Part shown: piece by piece, positions 48,239 to 57,886 of the stretch | Position numbering within the stretch: position 1 is the first letter of the stretch | Layout of the letters: the number at the start of each line of letters is the position of its first letter | From: Pseudomonas sp. MIACH | GTDB taxonomy: Bacteria; Pseudomonadota; Gammaproteobacteria; Pseudomonadales; Pseudomonadaceae | Assembly: GCF_001269925.1 (NCBI RefSeq) | Contig: NZ_LHVO01000061.1 | Span: 87,273 to 151,272 of the forward strand | Reading direction: 5' to 3' | Length of the DNA: 64,000 bases | The notes under the pieces: model-generated | What the model saw: only the letters and a program-made list of their open reading frames with translations | Told to the model about the DNA's origin: nothing | Databases searched by the model: none | Made by a program: the position numbers and the translations under genes

Positions 48239-49660
48239 ATGCGCTTTCGCGCGTTGGTTGCTGTCGTAGGGGTGTTGCTTGCGGCAATGACTGTCAATGC
48301 TCTGGCTGCTTCACAGGTGAAGAGTGTTCGCCTGTGGCGAGCGCCGGATAACACGCGACTGGTGTTCGACCTGTCTGGCCCGGTCCAGCACAGTGTCTTT
48401 ACCCTCACGGCGCCTGATCGCCTGGTGATCGACATCAATGGTGCGACCCTGGCCGCGCCGTTGAAAGTGTCCACCGCCAACACGCCGATTACCGCCATGC
48501 GCTCGGCGCAGCGCACGCCGACTGACCTGCGCGTGGTGATCGACTTGAAAAAGGTCGTGACTCCGAAAAGCTTCTCCCTGGCGCCAAACGCCCAATACGG
48601 CAACCGGCTGGTGGTCGATCTGTTCGACAATGCCGCCGATGCCGCGCCGCCGCCTGCGCCAACCCCGGCCGTGGCGACAGTGCCGGCCGTACCGGTCAAC
48701 CCGTCGCAACCCCAGGTCAAGTTGCCACCGCCGCCGCCAGCCCCGGCCGGCAAACGCGACATTATCGTGGTGATCGACGCTGGCCACGGCGGTGAAGACC
48801 CGGGTGCGTCCGGTTCGCGCGGTCAGCATGAGAAAGACGTGGTGCTGGCCATCGCCCGCGAGCTGCAACGCCAGGTCAACGGCATGAAAGGCTACCGCGC
48901 CGAACTCACCCGTACCGGCGACTACTTCATTCCGTTGCGCGGCCGTACCGAAATCGCGCGCAAGAAGGGCGCCGACCTGTTCGTCTCGATCCACGCTGAC
49001 GCCGCACCTTCGGCCGCCGCCTTCGGGGCTTCGGTGTTTGCCTTGTCGGATCGCGGCGCTACGTCCGAGACCGCCCGCTGGCTGGCCGACAGTGAAAACC
49101 GCTCCGACTTGATCGGCGGGGCCGGCAACGTGTCCCTCGATGACAAGGACAAGATGCTCGCTGGTGTACTGCTGGACCTGTCGATGACGGCTTCGCTGAC
49201 CTCCAGCTTGAACGTCGGCCAGAAGGTGTTGAGCAATATCGGCCGCGTGACCTCGTTGCACAAGCAGCGTGTGGAGCAAGCCGGGTTTATGGTGCTGAAG
49301 TCGCCGGATATCCCATCGATCCTGGTGGAAACCGGATTCATCTCCAACGCCAATGAAGCCTCGAAGCTCGCCAGTGCCAGCCACCAGCAGGCATTGGCAC
49401 GTTCCATCAGCGCCGGCGTGCGCCAGTTCTTCCAGCAGAATCCGCCACCGGGCACCTATATCGCCTGGCTGCGCGACTCCGGGAAAATCGCCCAGGGCCC
49501 GCGTGACCATCGCGTGCAGCCCGGCGACACAGTGGCCATGCTGGCCGTGCGTTTCCAAGTCTCGGCCGCGTCCTTGCGCAGCGCCAACAACCTGAAGACC
49601 GATGAGTTGAAAATCGGCCAGGTGTTGACCATCCCTGGCACTGAATTGGCGGCGCAGTAA
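48239..49660 (+). CDS. amiB: N-acetylmuramoyl-L-alanine amidase with AMIN and LysM domains
   Basis: A 473-residue secreted cell-wall hydrolase from ATG 48239. The signal peptide ends after ALAA near residue 23. The AMIN targeting domain (about 25-135) is followed by a Pro/Ala linker, the Amidase_3 zinc domain (about 178-400: VVIDAGHGGEDPGASG with a zinc His, SIHADAAPS with another, and ILVETGFISNANEA with the catalytic Glu), and a LysM domain at the end (HRVQPGDTVAMLAVRFQVSA). It splits septal peptidoglycan for daughter-cell separation under FtsEX/EnvC-type control. Its TAA overlaps the mutL ATG by one base. Confidence 0.95.
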   Translation: MRFRALVAVVGVLLAAMTVNALAASQVKSVRLWRAPDNTRLVFDLSGPVQHSVFTLTAPDRLVIDINGATLAAPLKVSTANTPITAMRSAQRTPTDLRVVIDLKKVVTPKSFSLAPNAQYGNRLVVDLFDNAADAAPPPAPTPAVATVPAVPVNPSQPQVKLPPPPPAPAGKRDIIVVIDAGHGGEDPGASGSRGQHEKDVVLAIARELQRQVNGMKGYRAELTRTGDYFIPLRGRTEIARKKGADLFVSIHADAAPSAAAFGASVFALSDRGATSETARWLADSENRSDLIGGAGNVSLDDKDKMLAGVLLDLSMTASLTSSLNVGQKVLSNIGRVTSLHKQRVEQAGFMVLKSPDIPSILVETGFISNANEASKLASASHQQALARSISAGVRQFFQQNPPPGTYIAWLRDSGKIAQGPRDHRVQPGDTVAMLAVRFQVSAASLRSANNLKTDELKIGQVLTIPGTELAAQ

Positions 49661-51573
49661 TGAGCGAATCAGTCTTGAACAGCGGGTCGCGCATTGAATT
49701 GCTCAGCCCGCGCCTTGCCAACCAGATTGCGGCGGGCGAGGTCGTTGAACGGCCGGCATCGGTGATCAAGGAGTTGCTGGAGAACAGCATCGACTCCGGC
49801 GCCAAGCGCATCGATGTCGATGTGGAGCAGGGCGGCGTCAAGCTGCTGCGCGTACGCGACGATGGCAGCGGGATCTCCTCCGATGACCTGCCGCTGGCCC
49901 TGGCCCGTCACGCCACCAGCAAGATCCGCGACCTGGAAGACCTTGAGCGCGTGATGAGCCTGGGCTTTCGGGGTGAGGCATTGGCCTCCATCAGCTCCGT
50001 GGCGCGCTTGACCCTGACGTCGCGTACCCGTGATGCCGAGCAGGCCTGGCAGGTGGAAACCGAAGGCCGCGACATGGCGCCTCGGGTCCAGCCCGCTGCG
50101 CACCCGGTGGGCACCTCGGTGGAAGTGCGCGACCTGTTCTTCAACACTCCGGCGCGGCGTAAATTCCTCAAGGCCGAAAAAACCGAATTCGATCACCTGC
50201 AAGAAGTCATCAAACGCCTGGCCCTGGCGCGTTTCGATGTGGCGTTTCACCTGCGCCACAACGGCAAGACCATCCTCAGCCTCCACGAAGCCAACGATGA
50301 CGCCGCGCGTGCACGCCGGGTAGCGGCTGTGTGTGGTGCCGGCTTCCTGGAGCAGGCGCTGCCGATTGAAATCGAACGCAATGGCTTGCGCCTGTGGGGT
50401 TGGGTCGGTTTGCCGACCTTCTCCCGCAGCCAGGCGGACTTGCAGTATTTCTTTGTGAATGGCCGGGCGGTGCGCGACAAACTGGTGGCCCATGCGGTGC
50501 GCCAGGCTTATCGCGATGTGCTGTTCAACGGGCGGCATCCGACTTTTGTGTTGTTTTTCGAGGTCGACCCTTCGGTGGTCGACGTTAACGTGCACCCGAC
50601 CAAACACGAAGTGCGCTTCCGTGACGGGCGCATGGTGCATGACTTCCTCTATGGCACCTTGCACCGTGCTCTGGGCGATGTGCGCCCGGATGACCAGCTG
50701 TCTGCGCCTATCGTGACCGCAGTAGTACGTCCGAGCGGTCCTGAAGCCGGTGAGTTCGGCCCCCAGGGCGAAATGAGCCTGGCGGCAAACCTGCTGCAAT
50801 CGCCGCCACCGCAACCGAGCTACACGGCGCCGGGCTCTGGCTCAGGGGCGGGTTATCAGTACCAATACACACCGCGTCCGCAATCGGTCGTACCGGTGGC
50901 CGAGGCGCAGGCCGCCTACCGTGAATTCTTTGCGCCGTTGCCAGGTGCCGAGCCGGGCGCAGTGGCCTTGCCGGAAGGTGGTGGTGATATTCCACCGCTG
51001 GGCTACGCGTTGGCGCAGCTCAAGGGCATCTACATCCTTGCGGAAAACGCCCATGGCCTGGTGCTGGTGGACATGCACGCCGCTCACGAGCGGATCATGT
51101 ACGAGCGCCTGAAAATCGCCATGGCCAGTGAAGGCCTGAGTGGCCAGCCGTTGCTGGTGCCGGAATCCCTGGCCGTCAGCCAGCGTGAGGCCGATTGCGC
51201 CGAAGAGCACCACAGCGTGTTCCAGAAATTGGGCTTCGAACTGCAACGCCTAGGCCCGGAAACCCTGGCGATTCGCCAGATTCCCGCGCTGCTCAAGCAG
51301 GCCGAAGCCAACCGGCTGGTGGCCGACGTGCTGGCCGATCTCATGGAGTACGGTACCAGCGACCGCATCCAGGCGCACATCAACGAACTGCTCGGGACTA
51401 TGGCGTGTCACGGCGCTATCCGCGCCAATCGCCGCCTGGCCCTGCCGGAAATGAACGGCCTGCTGCGCGACATGGAAAACACTGAGCGCAGCGGCCAATG
51501 CAACCACGGCCGACCGACCTGGACCCAAATGGGCCTGGACGATCTGGACAAACTGTTCCTGCGCGGTCGTTGA
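49660..51573 (+). CDS. mutL: DNA mismatch repair protein MutL
   Basis: A 637-residue protein. The GHKL ATPase has SVIKELLENSIDSGAKRIDV, DDGSGISSDDLPLALARHAT and SLGFRGEALASISSVARL. A Pro/Gln/Tyr-rich linker follows at about 355-420. The C-terminal dimerisation domain has DMHAAHERIMYE, which fits the endonuclease motif DQHAx2Ex4E except for Met in place of Gln, and later MACHGAIRANRRL and CNHGRPT. So this MutL is probably a nicking type, as expected where MutH is absent. It overlaps miaA by one base. Confidence 0.96.
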   Translation: MSESVLNSGSRIELLSPRLANQIAAGEVVERPASVIKELLENSIDSGAKRIDVDVEQGGVKLLRVRDDGSGISSDDLPLALARHATSKIRDLEDLERVMSLGFRGEALASISSVARLTLTSRTRDAEQAWQVETEGRDMAPRVQPAAHPVGTSVEVRDLFFNTPARRKFLKAEKTEFDHLQEVIKRLALARFDVAFHLRHNGKTILSLHEANDDAARARRVAAVCGAGFLEQALPIEIERNGLRLWGWVGLPTFSRSQADLQYFFVNGRAVRDKLVAHAVRQAYRDVLFNGRHPTFVLFFEVDPSVVDVNVHPTKHEVRFRDGRMVHDFLYGTLHRALGDVRPDDQLSAPIVTAVVRPSGPEAGEFGPQGEMSLAANLLQSPPPQPSYTAPGSGSGAGYQYQYTPRPQSVVPVAEAQAAYREFFAPLPGAEPGAVALPEGGGDIPPLGYALAQLKGIYILAENAHGLVLVDMHAAHERIMYERLKIAMASEGLSGQPLLVPESLAVSQREADCAEEHHSVFQKLGFELQRLGPETLAIRQIPALLKQAEANRLVADVLADLMEYGTSDRIQAHINELLGTMACHGAIRANRRLALPEMNGLLRDMENTERSGQCNHGRPTWTQMGLDDLDKLFLRGR

Positions 51574-52544
51574 TGAGCGCCTTGCCCCCCGCAATCTTCC
51601 TGATGGGCCCCACGGCCGCCGGCAAGACCGACCTGGCCATCGAGCTGACCAAGGTGCTGCCCTGCGAGTTGATCAGTGTCGACTCTGCCCTGGTTTACCG
51701 GGACATGGACATTGGCACCGCCAAGCCCTCAAAAGAGCTGCTGGCACAGTATCCGCATCGGTTGATCGACATCATTGACCCGGCCGAGAGCTATTCGGCG
51801 GCAGATTTTCGCACCGACGCCCTGGCCGCGATGGCCGAGATCACGGCGCGCGGCAACATTCCGCTGCTGGTCGGCGGCACGATGCTTTACTACAAGGCTT
51901 TGCAGGAGGGGTTGGCCGATATGCCGCCCGCCGATGCGCAGGTGCGCGCCGAACTCGAAGAAGAGGCTGCGCGCCTTGGCTGGCAAGCCCTGCACGACCA
52001 GTTGGCAGTGGTCGATCCGGTATCTGCCGCGCGCATTCACCCCAATGATCCTCAGCGCCTCAGTCGCGCCCTGGAAGTCTGGCGTGTCAGCGGTCAGACC
52101 ATGACTGAACTGCGGCTGAAACAAACTGCGCAAAGTGCTGACGCAGGCGCATCTGGACAGTCACAATTGCCCTATACTGTGGCGAATCTGGCCATCGCTC
52201 CGGCAAATCGCCAGGTGCTGCATGAACGAATTGCACAAAGATTCACAATTATGTTGGAACAGGGGTTTGTGGACGAGGTCGTAGCACTGCGTTCAAGAGG
52301 TGACCTGCATCCAGGGTTGCCTTCGATACGTGCTGTAGGCTACCGCCAAGTCTGGGATCATCTGGATGGCAAGCTGACGTCAGCTGAAATGCAGGAGCGC
52401 GGCATCATTGCCACGCGCCAATTGGCGAAGCGCCAGTTCACCTGGTTGCGCAGCTGGAGCGATTTGCACTGGTTGGACAGCCTGGACAGCGACAATCTGT
52501 CACGCGCCTTGAAATACTTGGGAACGGTCTCCATATTGAGCTGA
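51573..52544 (+). CDS. miaA: tRNA dimethylallyltransferase
   Basis: A 323-residue enzyme. ATG 51573 overlaps the mutL TGA. The P-loop is [17 protein letters not shown] near residues 9-25, followed by [20 protein letters not shown] and [18 protein letters not shown]; the tRNA-binding region includes [14 protein letters not shown] and [15 protein letters not shown]. It adds dimethylallyl to A37 of UNN-reading tRNAs. The mutL-miaA-hfq order is a classic gamma-proteobacterial block. Confidence 0.96.
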
Positions 52545-52638
52545 GTCCTTGCAATTGCCGTCTATCCTTGGGGGTGTGACGGCCATGAGCTATTTATTTT
52601 CCGATTTTTTATTATTGATCCTTAAAGGAGTGCGGCAC

Positions 52639-52899
52639 ATGTCAAAAGGGCATTCGCTACAAGACCCTTACTTGAATACTTTACGTAAAGAGAAAGTGGG
52701 GGTTTCCATCTACCTGGTTAACGGTATCAAGCTGCAAGGCACGATCGAGTCGTTCGACCAGTTCGTGATCCTGCTGAAAAACACCGTCAGCCAGATGGTT
52801 TACAAGCACGCTATCTCGACAGTGGTTCCAGTTCGTCCAATCCGTCTGCCTAGCGCAGCAGGTGATGATGCAGCTGACGCTGAGCCAGGTAACGCCTGA
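52639..52899 (+). CDS. hfq: RNA chaperone Hfq
   Basis: An 86-residue Sm-like hexamer subunit from ATG 52639, preceded by AAAGGAG. Sm1 covers [20 protein letters not shown] and Sm2 [14 protein letters not shown] with the YKHA RNA-contact motif. The C-terminal tail is short and acidic, as usual in Pseudomonas. With Crc it represses translation of catabolic genes and supports small RNA action. The leader between miaA and hfq (about 94 bases) is A/T rich and may hold a promoter, but I see no clear box. Confidence 0.98.
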
Positions 52900-52911
52900 T
52901 AGGAGTCTCCT

Positions 52912-54213
52912 TTGTTCTTTGAGCGCCACGGTGGTGGTGAGCGAGTAATCCTCGTTCACTTGGATGGACAGGACCCTGAGGCGCGCGAAGATCCGCAGGA
53001 GTTTCAGGAGTTGGCAAATTCGGCCGGCGCCGAGACCGTTGCGTTTTTTAACGTGCCGCGTCATCGGCCAACCGCTAAATTCCTGATTGGCAGCGGCAAG
53101 GTCGAGGAGTTACGCGATCTGGTCTACGCCGAAGAAGCCGATCTGGTGATCTTCAACCATACCCTCACGCCCAGTCAGGAACGTAACCTCGAACGTGTTT
53201 TCGAGTGTCGCGTGATCGACCGCACCGGTCTGATTCTCGATATTTTCGCCCAACGCGCCCGTACCCATGAGGGCAAGCTCCAGGTAGAACTGGCCCAGCT
53301 TGATCACATGAGCACCCGGCTGGTTCGCGGTTGGACTCACCTTGAGCGTCAGGGTGGCGGTATCGGCATGCGGGGGCCGGGTGAAACCCAGTTGGAAACC
53401 GACCGACGCCTGCTGCGGGTTCGCCTGCGTCAGATCAAGGGTCGACTGGAGAAGGTGCGCAGCCAGCGCGAGCAATCGCGACGTGGCCGTTCGCGTGCCG
53501 ATATCCCTACCGTATCGCTGGTGGGCTATACCAACGCCGGCAAGTCCACGCTGTTCAACAACGTGACGAAATCGGACGTGTATGCGGCTGACCAACTGTT
53601 CGCGACCCTCGACCCGACCTTGCGCCGTCTGGATATCGACGACCTGGGGCCGATTGTCCTGGCCGACACCGTGGGTTTCATTCGTCACTTGCCCCACAAG
53701 CTGGTCGAGGCCTTTCGGTCTACGCTCGAAGAGTCGAGCAACTCCGACCTGCTGTTGCACGTGATCGATGCGGCTGAACCGGATCGCATGTTGCAGATTG
53801 AACAGGTCATGGTCGTGCTGGGCGAGATTGGCGCCCAGGACTTGCCGATCCTTGAGGTCTATAACAAACTCGATTTGCTTGAAGGCGTCGAGCCACAAAT
53901 CCAGCGCGACGAGAACGGCAAACCCCAGCGGGTCTGGCTGTCGGCGCGTGATGGCAGTGGTTTGGAGCTGCTTGAACAAGCCATTGCCGAATTGCTCGGC
54001 AGCGATTTGTTTGTCGGCACCTTGCGCTTGCCTCAGCGTTTTGCTCGACTGCGTGCACAGTTTTTCGAGCTGGGCGCGGTACAGAAAGAAGAACACGACG
54101 AAGAAGGTGTCAGTTTGCTGGCCGTTCGATTGCCGCGCTCGGAGCTCAATCGGCTGGTCAGCCGTGAAGGCGTAGTACCGACAGAGTTCATCGAACAACA
54201 CACTTTGCAATAA
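52912..54213 (+). CDS. hflX: Ribosome-associated GTPase HflX
   Basis: A 433-residue GTPase from TTG 52912, seven bases after AGGAG. The N-terminal HflX domain (GSGKVEELRDLVYAEEADLV) is followed by a helical linker with ERQGGGIGMRGPGETQLETD, and the G domain with G1 GYTNAGKSTLFN near 204-215, G3 LADTVGFIRHLPH and G4 YNKLDLLE. It splits stalled or heat-damaged ribosomes. It lies 12 bases after hfq, so the two are cotranscribed. Confidence 0.96.
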   Translation: MFFERHGGGERVILVHLDGQDPEAREDPQEFQELANSAGAETVAFFNVPRHRPTAKFLIGSGKVEELRDLVYAEEADLVIFNHTLTPSQERNLERVFECRVIDRTGLILDIFAQRARTHEGKLQVELAQLDHMSTRLVRGWTHLERQGGGIGMRGPGETQLETDRRLLRVRLRQIKGRLEKVRSQREQSRRGRSRADIPTVSLVGYTNAGKSTLFNNVTKSDVYAADQLFATLDPTLRRLDIDDLGPIVLADTVGFIRHLPHKLVEAFRSTLEESSNSDLLLHVIDAAEPDRMLQIEQVMVVLGEIGAQDLPILEVYNKLDLLEGVEPQIQRDENGKPQRVWLSARDGSGLELLEQAIAELLGSDLFVGTLRLPQRFARLRAQFFELGAVQKEEHDEEGVSLLAVRLPRSELNRLVSREGVVPTEFIEQHTLQ

Positions 54214-54309
54214 AAGCCTCCGAAAGCGGTTGTGCCGCAGTAGCAGGCATTCTGTAGCATTGGTCGGCGCGCCGTGGGTGCGTCTTTGCTTTATCAGATG
54301 GAGAGCGCT

Positions 54310-55485
54310 ATGGCTTGGAATGAGCCGGGTGGCAACTCGAATAATCAGGATCCTTGGGGTGGTAAGCGCCGCAATAATGGCGACCGCAAGGGGCCACCAG
54401 ATCTCGACGAGGCCTTCCGAAAGCTGCAGGAAAGCCTGAATGGGTTGTTCGGTGGTGGAAAAAAACGTGGTGGTGACGAAGGTGGTCGCACAGGCAAGGG
54501 CGGCGGCTATGGCCTGCTGGGCCTGGGTCTTGTCGTGCTGGCGGCCGTATGGCTTTACAGCGCCGTATATGTCGTGGACGAGCAGGAGCAAGCCGTGGTG
54601 CTGCGCTTCGGCAAGTACTACGAGACTGTCGGTCCTGGCCTGAACATCTATTTCCCGCCGATCGACAAGAAGTACATGGAGAACGTCACGCGTGAGCGTG
54701 CCTACACCAAGCAGGGCCAGATGCTGACCGAAGACGAGAACATCGTCGAAGTGCCGTTGACCGTGCAGTACAAGATCACCAACCTGCAGGACTTCGTGCT
54801 GAACGTTGATCAGCCGGAAATCAGCCTGCAACACGCAACCGAAAGCGCCCTGCGCCACGTGGTGGGTTCCACCGCCATGGACCAGGTGCTGACCGAAGGT
54901 CGTGAGTTGATGGCCAGCGAAATCAAGGAGCGCCTGCAACGGTTCCTCGATACCTATCGCACCGGTATCACCGTCACCCAGGTGAACGTACAGAGCGCTG
55001 CGGCACCGCGTGAAGTGCAGGAAGCCTTCGACGATGTGATCCGCGCCCGTGAAGACGAGCAGCGTTCGCGCAACCAGGCTGAAACCTACGCCAACGGCGT
55101 CGTTCCGGAAGCGCGTGGCCAGGCCCAGCGCATCCTTGAAGATGCAAACGGCTACCGTGATGAAGTGGTCTCCCGCGCCAAGGGTGAGGCGGATCGCTTT
55201 ACCAAGCTGGTCACCGAGTACCGCAAGGCACCTGAAGTGACTCGTGAGCGTCTGTACCTGGACACCATGCAGGAAGTCTTCAGCAATACCAGCAAGGTCC
55301 TCGTGACCGGCAGCAAGGGTGGGCAGAACAACCTGCTGTACCTGCCGCTGGACAAGATGATCGAAGGTGGTCGTAGCAGCTCCAGCGCACCGGCCACCGG
55401 TTCCAATGCCGCTGCCAACGAAGCGAGTGCCCGTGCGGCCGCTGACTTGCTGCAACAGCAAACACGTACCAGGGAGAGTCGTTGA
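54310..55485 (+). CDS. hflK: FtsH modulator HflK
   Basis: A 391-residue SPFH protein from ATG 54310 after GGAGAG. A Gly/Asn-rich cytoplasmic N-terminus (WNEPGGNSNNQDPWGG) is followed by one membrane helix (LLGLGLVVLAAVWLYSAVYV, near 74-94) and the SPFH/band-7 domain (VDEQEQAVVLRFGKYYETV), then a long coiled coil with REDEQRSRNQAETYANGV. With HflC it forms the large cage around FtsH. Its TGA shares bases with the hflC ATG. Confidence 0.95.
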   Translation: MAWNEPGGNSNNQDPWGGKRRNNGDRKGPPDLDEAFRKLQESLNGLFGGGKKRGGDEGGRTGKGGGYGLLGLGLVVLAAVWLYSAVYVVDEQEQAVVLRFGKYYETVGPGLNIYFPPIDKKYMENVTRERAYTKQGQMLTEDENIVEVPLTVQYKITNLQDFVLNVDQPEISLQHATESALRHVVGSTAMDQVLTEGRELMASEIKERLQRFLDTYRTGITVTQVNVQSAAAPREVQEAFDDVIRAREDEQRSRNQAETYANGVVPEARGQAQRILEDANGYRDEVVSRAKGEADRFTKLVTEYRKAPEVTRERLYLDTMQEVFSNTSKVLVTGSKGGQNNLLYLPLDKMIEGGRSSSSAPATGSNAAANEASARAAADLLQQQTRTRESR

Positions 55486-56351
55486 TGAGCAATAAATCGC
55501 TGACCGCCCTGATTGTGGGCGTCGTCGTGGTCATCGCTGCCTGGAACTGCTTCTACATCGTGGCTCAGACCGAGCGTGCGGTGCTGCTGCAATTCGGTCG
55601 CGTGGTCCAGGCGGATGTCCAGCCGGGCCTGCATGTGAAAGTCCCCTACGTCAACCAGGTACGCAAGTTCGACGCCCGCCTGATGACCCTGGATGCACCG
55701 ACACAGCGCTTTCTGACCCTGGAAAAGAAAGCCGTGATGGTTGACGCCTACGCCAAGTGGCGCGTCAAGGATGCCGAGCGCTTCTACACCGCGACCTCCG
55801 GCCTCAAGCAGATTGCCGACGAGCGTTTGTCGCGCCGTCTGGAATCGGGCCTGCGTGACCAGTTTGGTAAGCGCACCCTGCACGAGGTGGTGTCCGGTGA
55901 GCGTGATGCGCTGATGGCGGATATCACGCGTTCGTTGAACACGATGGCGGAAAAAGAACTGGGCATCGAAGTTGTCGATGTTCGGGTCAAGGCCATCGAT
56001 TTGCCGAAGGAAGTGAACCGCAGCGTGTTCGAGCGTATGAGCACCGAGCGTGAGCGTGAGGCCCGTGAGCACCGTGCCAAGGGTAACGAGTTGGCTGAAG
56101 GTATCCGTGCGGATGCCGACCGTCAGCGTCGTGTACTGCTGGCAGAAGCCTATCGCGAGTCTGAAGAGGCCCGTGGTGATGGTGATGCTCAAGCTGCGGC
56201 GATCTACGCCAAGGCTTACGGCCAGGACCAGGAGTTCTACGCGTTCTATCGTAGCCTGCGTGCCTACCGTGAAAGCTTCGCGAACAAAACCGACGTCATG
56301 GTGCTGGACCCAAGCAGCGACTTCTTCCGCTACCTGGAAAAGTCCAAGTAA
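55485..56351 (+). CDS. hflC: FtsH modulator HflC
   Basis: A 288-residue SPFH protein from ATG 55485, after AGGGAGAG. One N-terminal helix (LIVGVVVVIAAWNCFYIV) is followed by the band-7 domain (ERAVLLQFGRVVQADVQPGL) and a charged coiled coil (ERMSTEREREAREHRAKGNE). It is the partner of HflK and regulates FtsH degradation of membrane proteins. A strong terminator follows, ending the hfq-hflX-hflK-hflC unit. Confidence 0.96.
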   Translation: MSNKSLTALIVGVVVVIAAWNCFYIVAQTERAVLLQFGRVVQADVQPGLHVKVPYVNQVRKFDARLMTLDAPTQRFLTLEKKAVMVDAYAKWRVKDAERFYTATSGLKQIADERLSRRLESGLRDQFGKRTLHEVVSGERDALMADITRSLNTMAEKELGIEVVDVRVKAIDLPKEVNRSVFERMSTEREREAREHRAKGNELAEGIRADADRQRRVLLAEAYRESEEARGDGDAQAAAIYAKAYGQDQEFYAFYRSLRAYRESFANKTDVMVLDPSSDFFRYLEKSK

Positions 56352-56438
56352 CCAGCTCGTGATTTTGTAGGGCACTCCGTCGGGCGGCTAAAACGCCTGG
56401 CGGGGTGATCCTTTCAGAAAACGGGTGTATGATGCGGC

Positions 56439-56462
56439 AGCCGGGAAATTCCCGGCTTTTTT
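56439..56462 (+). terminator. Rho-independent terminator after hflC
   Basis: AGCCGGG-AAATT-CCCGGCT forms a 7-bp GC stem followed by TTTTTT. It closes the long unit ending in hflC. The remaining ~180 bases before hisZ hold no gene that I can support, and in particular no DUF2065-like small membrane protein. Confidence 0.92.
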
Positions 56463-56644
56463 GCGTCTGCATGTTTGATTCGGCAGGCGTGACAGGTTTT
56501 TCGAGGAAAGTGCCCGACGAGGCCGTTAACAGGTCGTTCGTCACGTCGCTCTTGCGCGTGGTTTATGCAGGGGGGGCGGGTATTTTCTGCTTCACTCAAG
56601 GCTCGGCCGAGGGCTGGCCGCCCGGATCATAGGGGAATGGCGTA

Positions 56645-57832
56645 ATGGCAACGGTAGACCGCTGGCTGCTGCCAGATGGCATCGAAGAAGTACTGCCACC
56701 AGAAGCTGCGCGCATTGAAGTAGCGCGCCGCCAGGTGTTGGATCTGTTCCAGAGCTGGGGTTACGAGTTTGTCGTGACCCCCCATATCGAGTACCTGGAA
56801 TCCCTGCTCACCGGCGCGGGCCAGGACCTGGATCTGCGCACCTTCAAGGTCATCGACCCGCAATCGGGCCGGCAAATGGGGTTCCGTGCCGACATCACGC
56901 CGCAAGTGGCGCGCATCGATGCGCACACCCTGCGCCGCGAAGGCCCGAGCCGCCTGTGCTACGCCGGCAGCGTGCTGCATGCTCAACCGCGTGCCTTGTC
57001 GTCTTCCCGTAGCCCAATCCAGTTGGGCGCGGAGTTGTACGGTGATGCCAGCCCGAGCAGTGACGTTGAAGTGATCAGCTTGATGCTGGCCATGCTGCAA
57101 CTGGCTGATGTGCCAGATGTCCACATGGACCTCGGTCATGTTGGTATCTACCGTGGCCTGGCCCGTGCGGCCGGTTTGTCCGGTGAAGTCGAGCAACAGC
57201 TGTTCGATGCCCTGCAACGCAAGGCGATCGATGAAGTCATTGCCCTGACCGCTGGCGTACCTGCGGATCTGGCCGACATGCTGCGCGCACTGGTCAACCT
57301 GTGTGGCGGACGTGAAGTGCTGGTGGCTGCACGTGAACGCCTGGCCAAGGCGCCGGCGCCGGTATTGGCTGCACTGGATGACGTGCTGGCGATTGCTGAG
57401 CGGTTGTCGGCGCGCTTCCCGCAGTTGCCGCTGTATTTTGATCTGGGTGAGTTGCGCGGCTACCACTACCACACCGGTGTGGTGTTCGCGGTGTTTGTAC
57501 CGGGTGTTGGCCAGGCCATCGCCCAAGGTGGTCGTTACGACGACATCGGCGCCGACTTCGGTCGTGCGCGTCCGGCCACCGGCTTTTCCACCGATTTGAA
57601 AACCCTGGTGACCCTGGGGCGTGCTGAGGTCGAGCTGCCGTCCGGTGGCATCTGGATGCCCGACAGTACGGACGCAGCACTCTGGCAGCAGGTTTGCCAG
57701 TTGCGCAGTGAGGGTCAGCGTGTCGTCCAGGCCTTGCCTGGGCAGCCATTGGCCGCCGCCCGTGAAGCGGACTGCGACCGGCAATTGATTCTGCAGAACG
57801 GGCTTTGGCAAGTATCGCCACTGGCTTCTTGA
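56645..57832 (+). CDS. hisZ: ATP phosphoribosyltransferase regulatory subunit
   Basis: A 395-residue class II aminoacyl-tRNA-synthetase paralogue, shaped like HisRS but without the anticodon-binding domain. LLPDGIEEVLPPEAARIEVA opens it, RADITPQVARIDAHTL carries motif 2-like residues, and GQAIAQGGRYDDIGADFGRA is the HisRS-like motif near 296-315. HisZ joins the short HisG to make the first histidine enzyme and confers feedback by histidine. It is 54 bases before purA, as in other pseudomonads. Confidence 0.95.
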   Translation: MATVDRWLLPDGIEEVLPPEAARIEVARRQVLDLFQSWGYEFVVTPHIEYLESLLTGAGQDLDLRTFKVIDPQSGRQMGFRADITPQVARIDAHTLRREGPSRLCYAGSVLHAQPRALSSSRSPIQLGAELYGDASPSSDVEVISLMLAMLQLADVPDVHMDLGHVGIYRGLARAAGLSGEVEQQLFDALQRKAIDEVIALTAGVPADLADMLRALVNLCGGREVLVAARERLAKAPAPVLAALDDVLAIAERLSARFPQLPLYFDLGELRGYHYHTGVVFAVFVPGVGQAIAQGGRYDDIGADFGRARPATGFSTDLKTLVTLGRAEVELPSGGIWMPDSTDAALWQQVCQLRSEGQRVVQALPGQPLAAAREADCDRQLILQNGLWQVSPLAS

Positions 57833-57886
57833 GTTTTCCTGCCGGCCATCGCCGGCACCAAGTTTGCGCGAATGAGGACAAGTGTT

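Noticed and set aside
53110..55461. A 783-codon minus-strand frame opposite hflX and hflK
   Set aside because: Shadow of two well-identified genes; its translation is rich in His, Gln and Val with no motif.
56405..56632. A 75-codon plus-strand frame between hflC and hisZ
   Set aside because: It runs through the hflC terminator stem and T run, has no good ribosome site, and matches no family.
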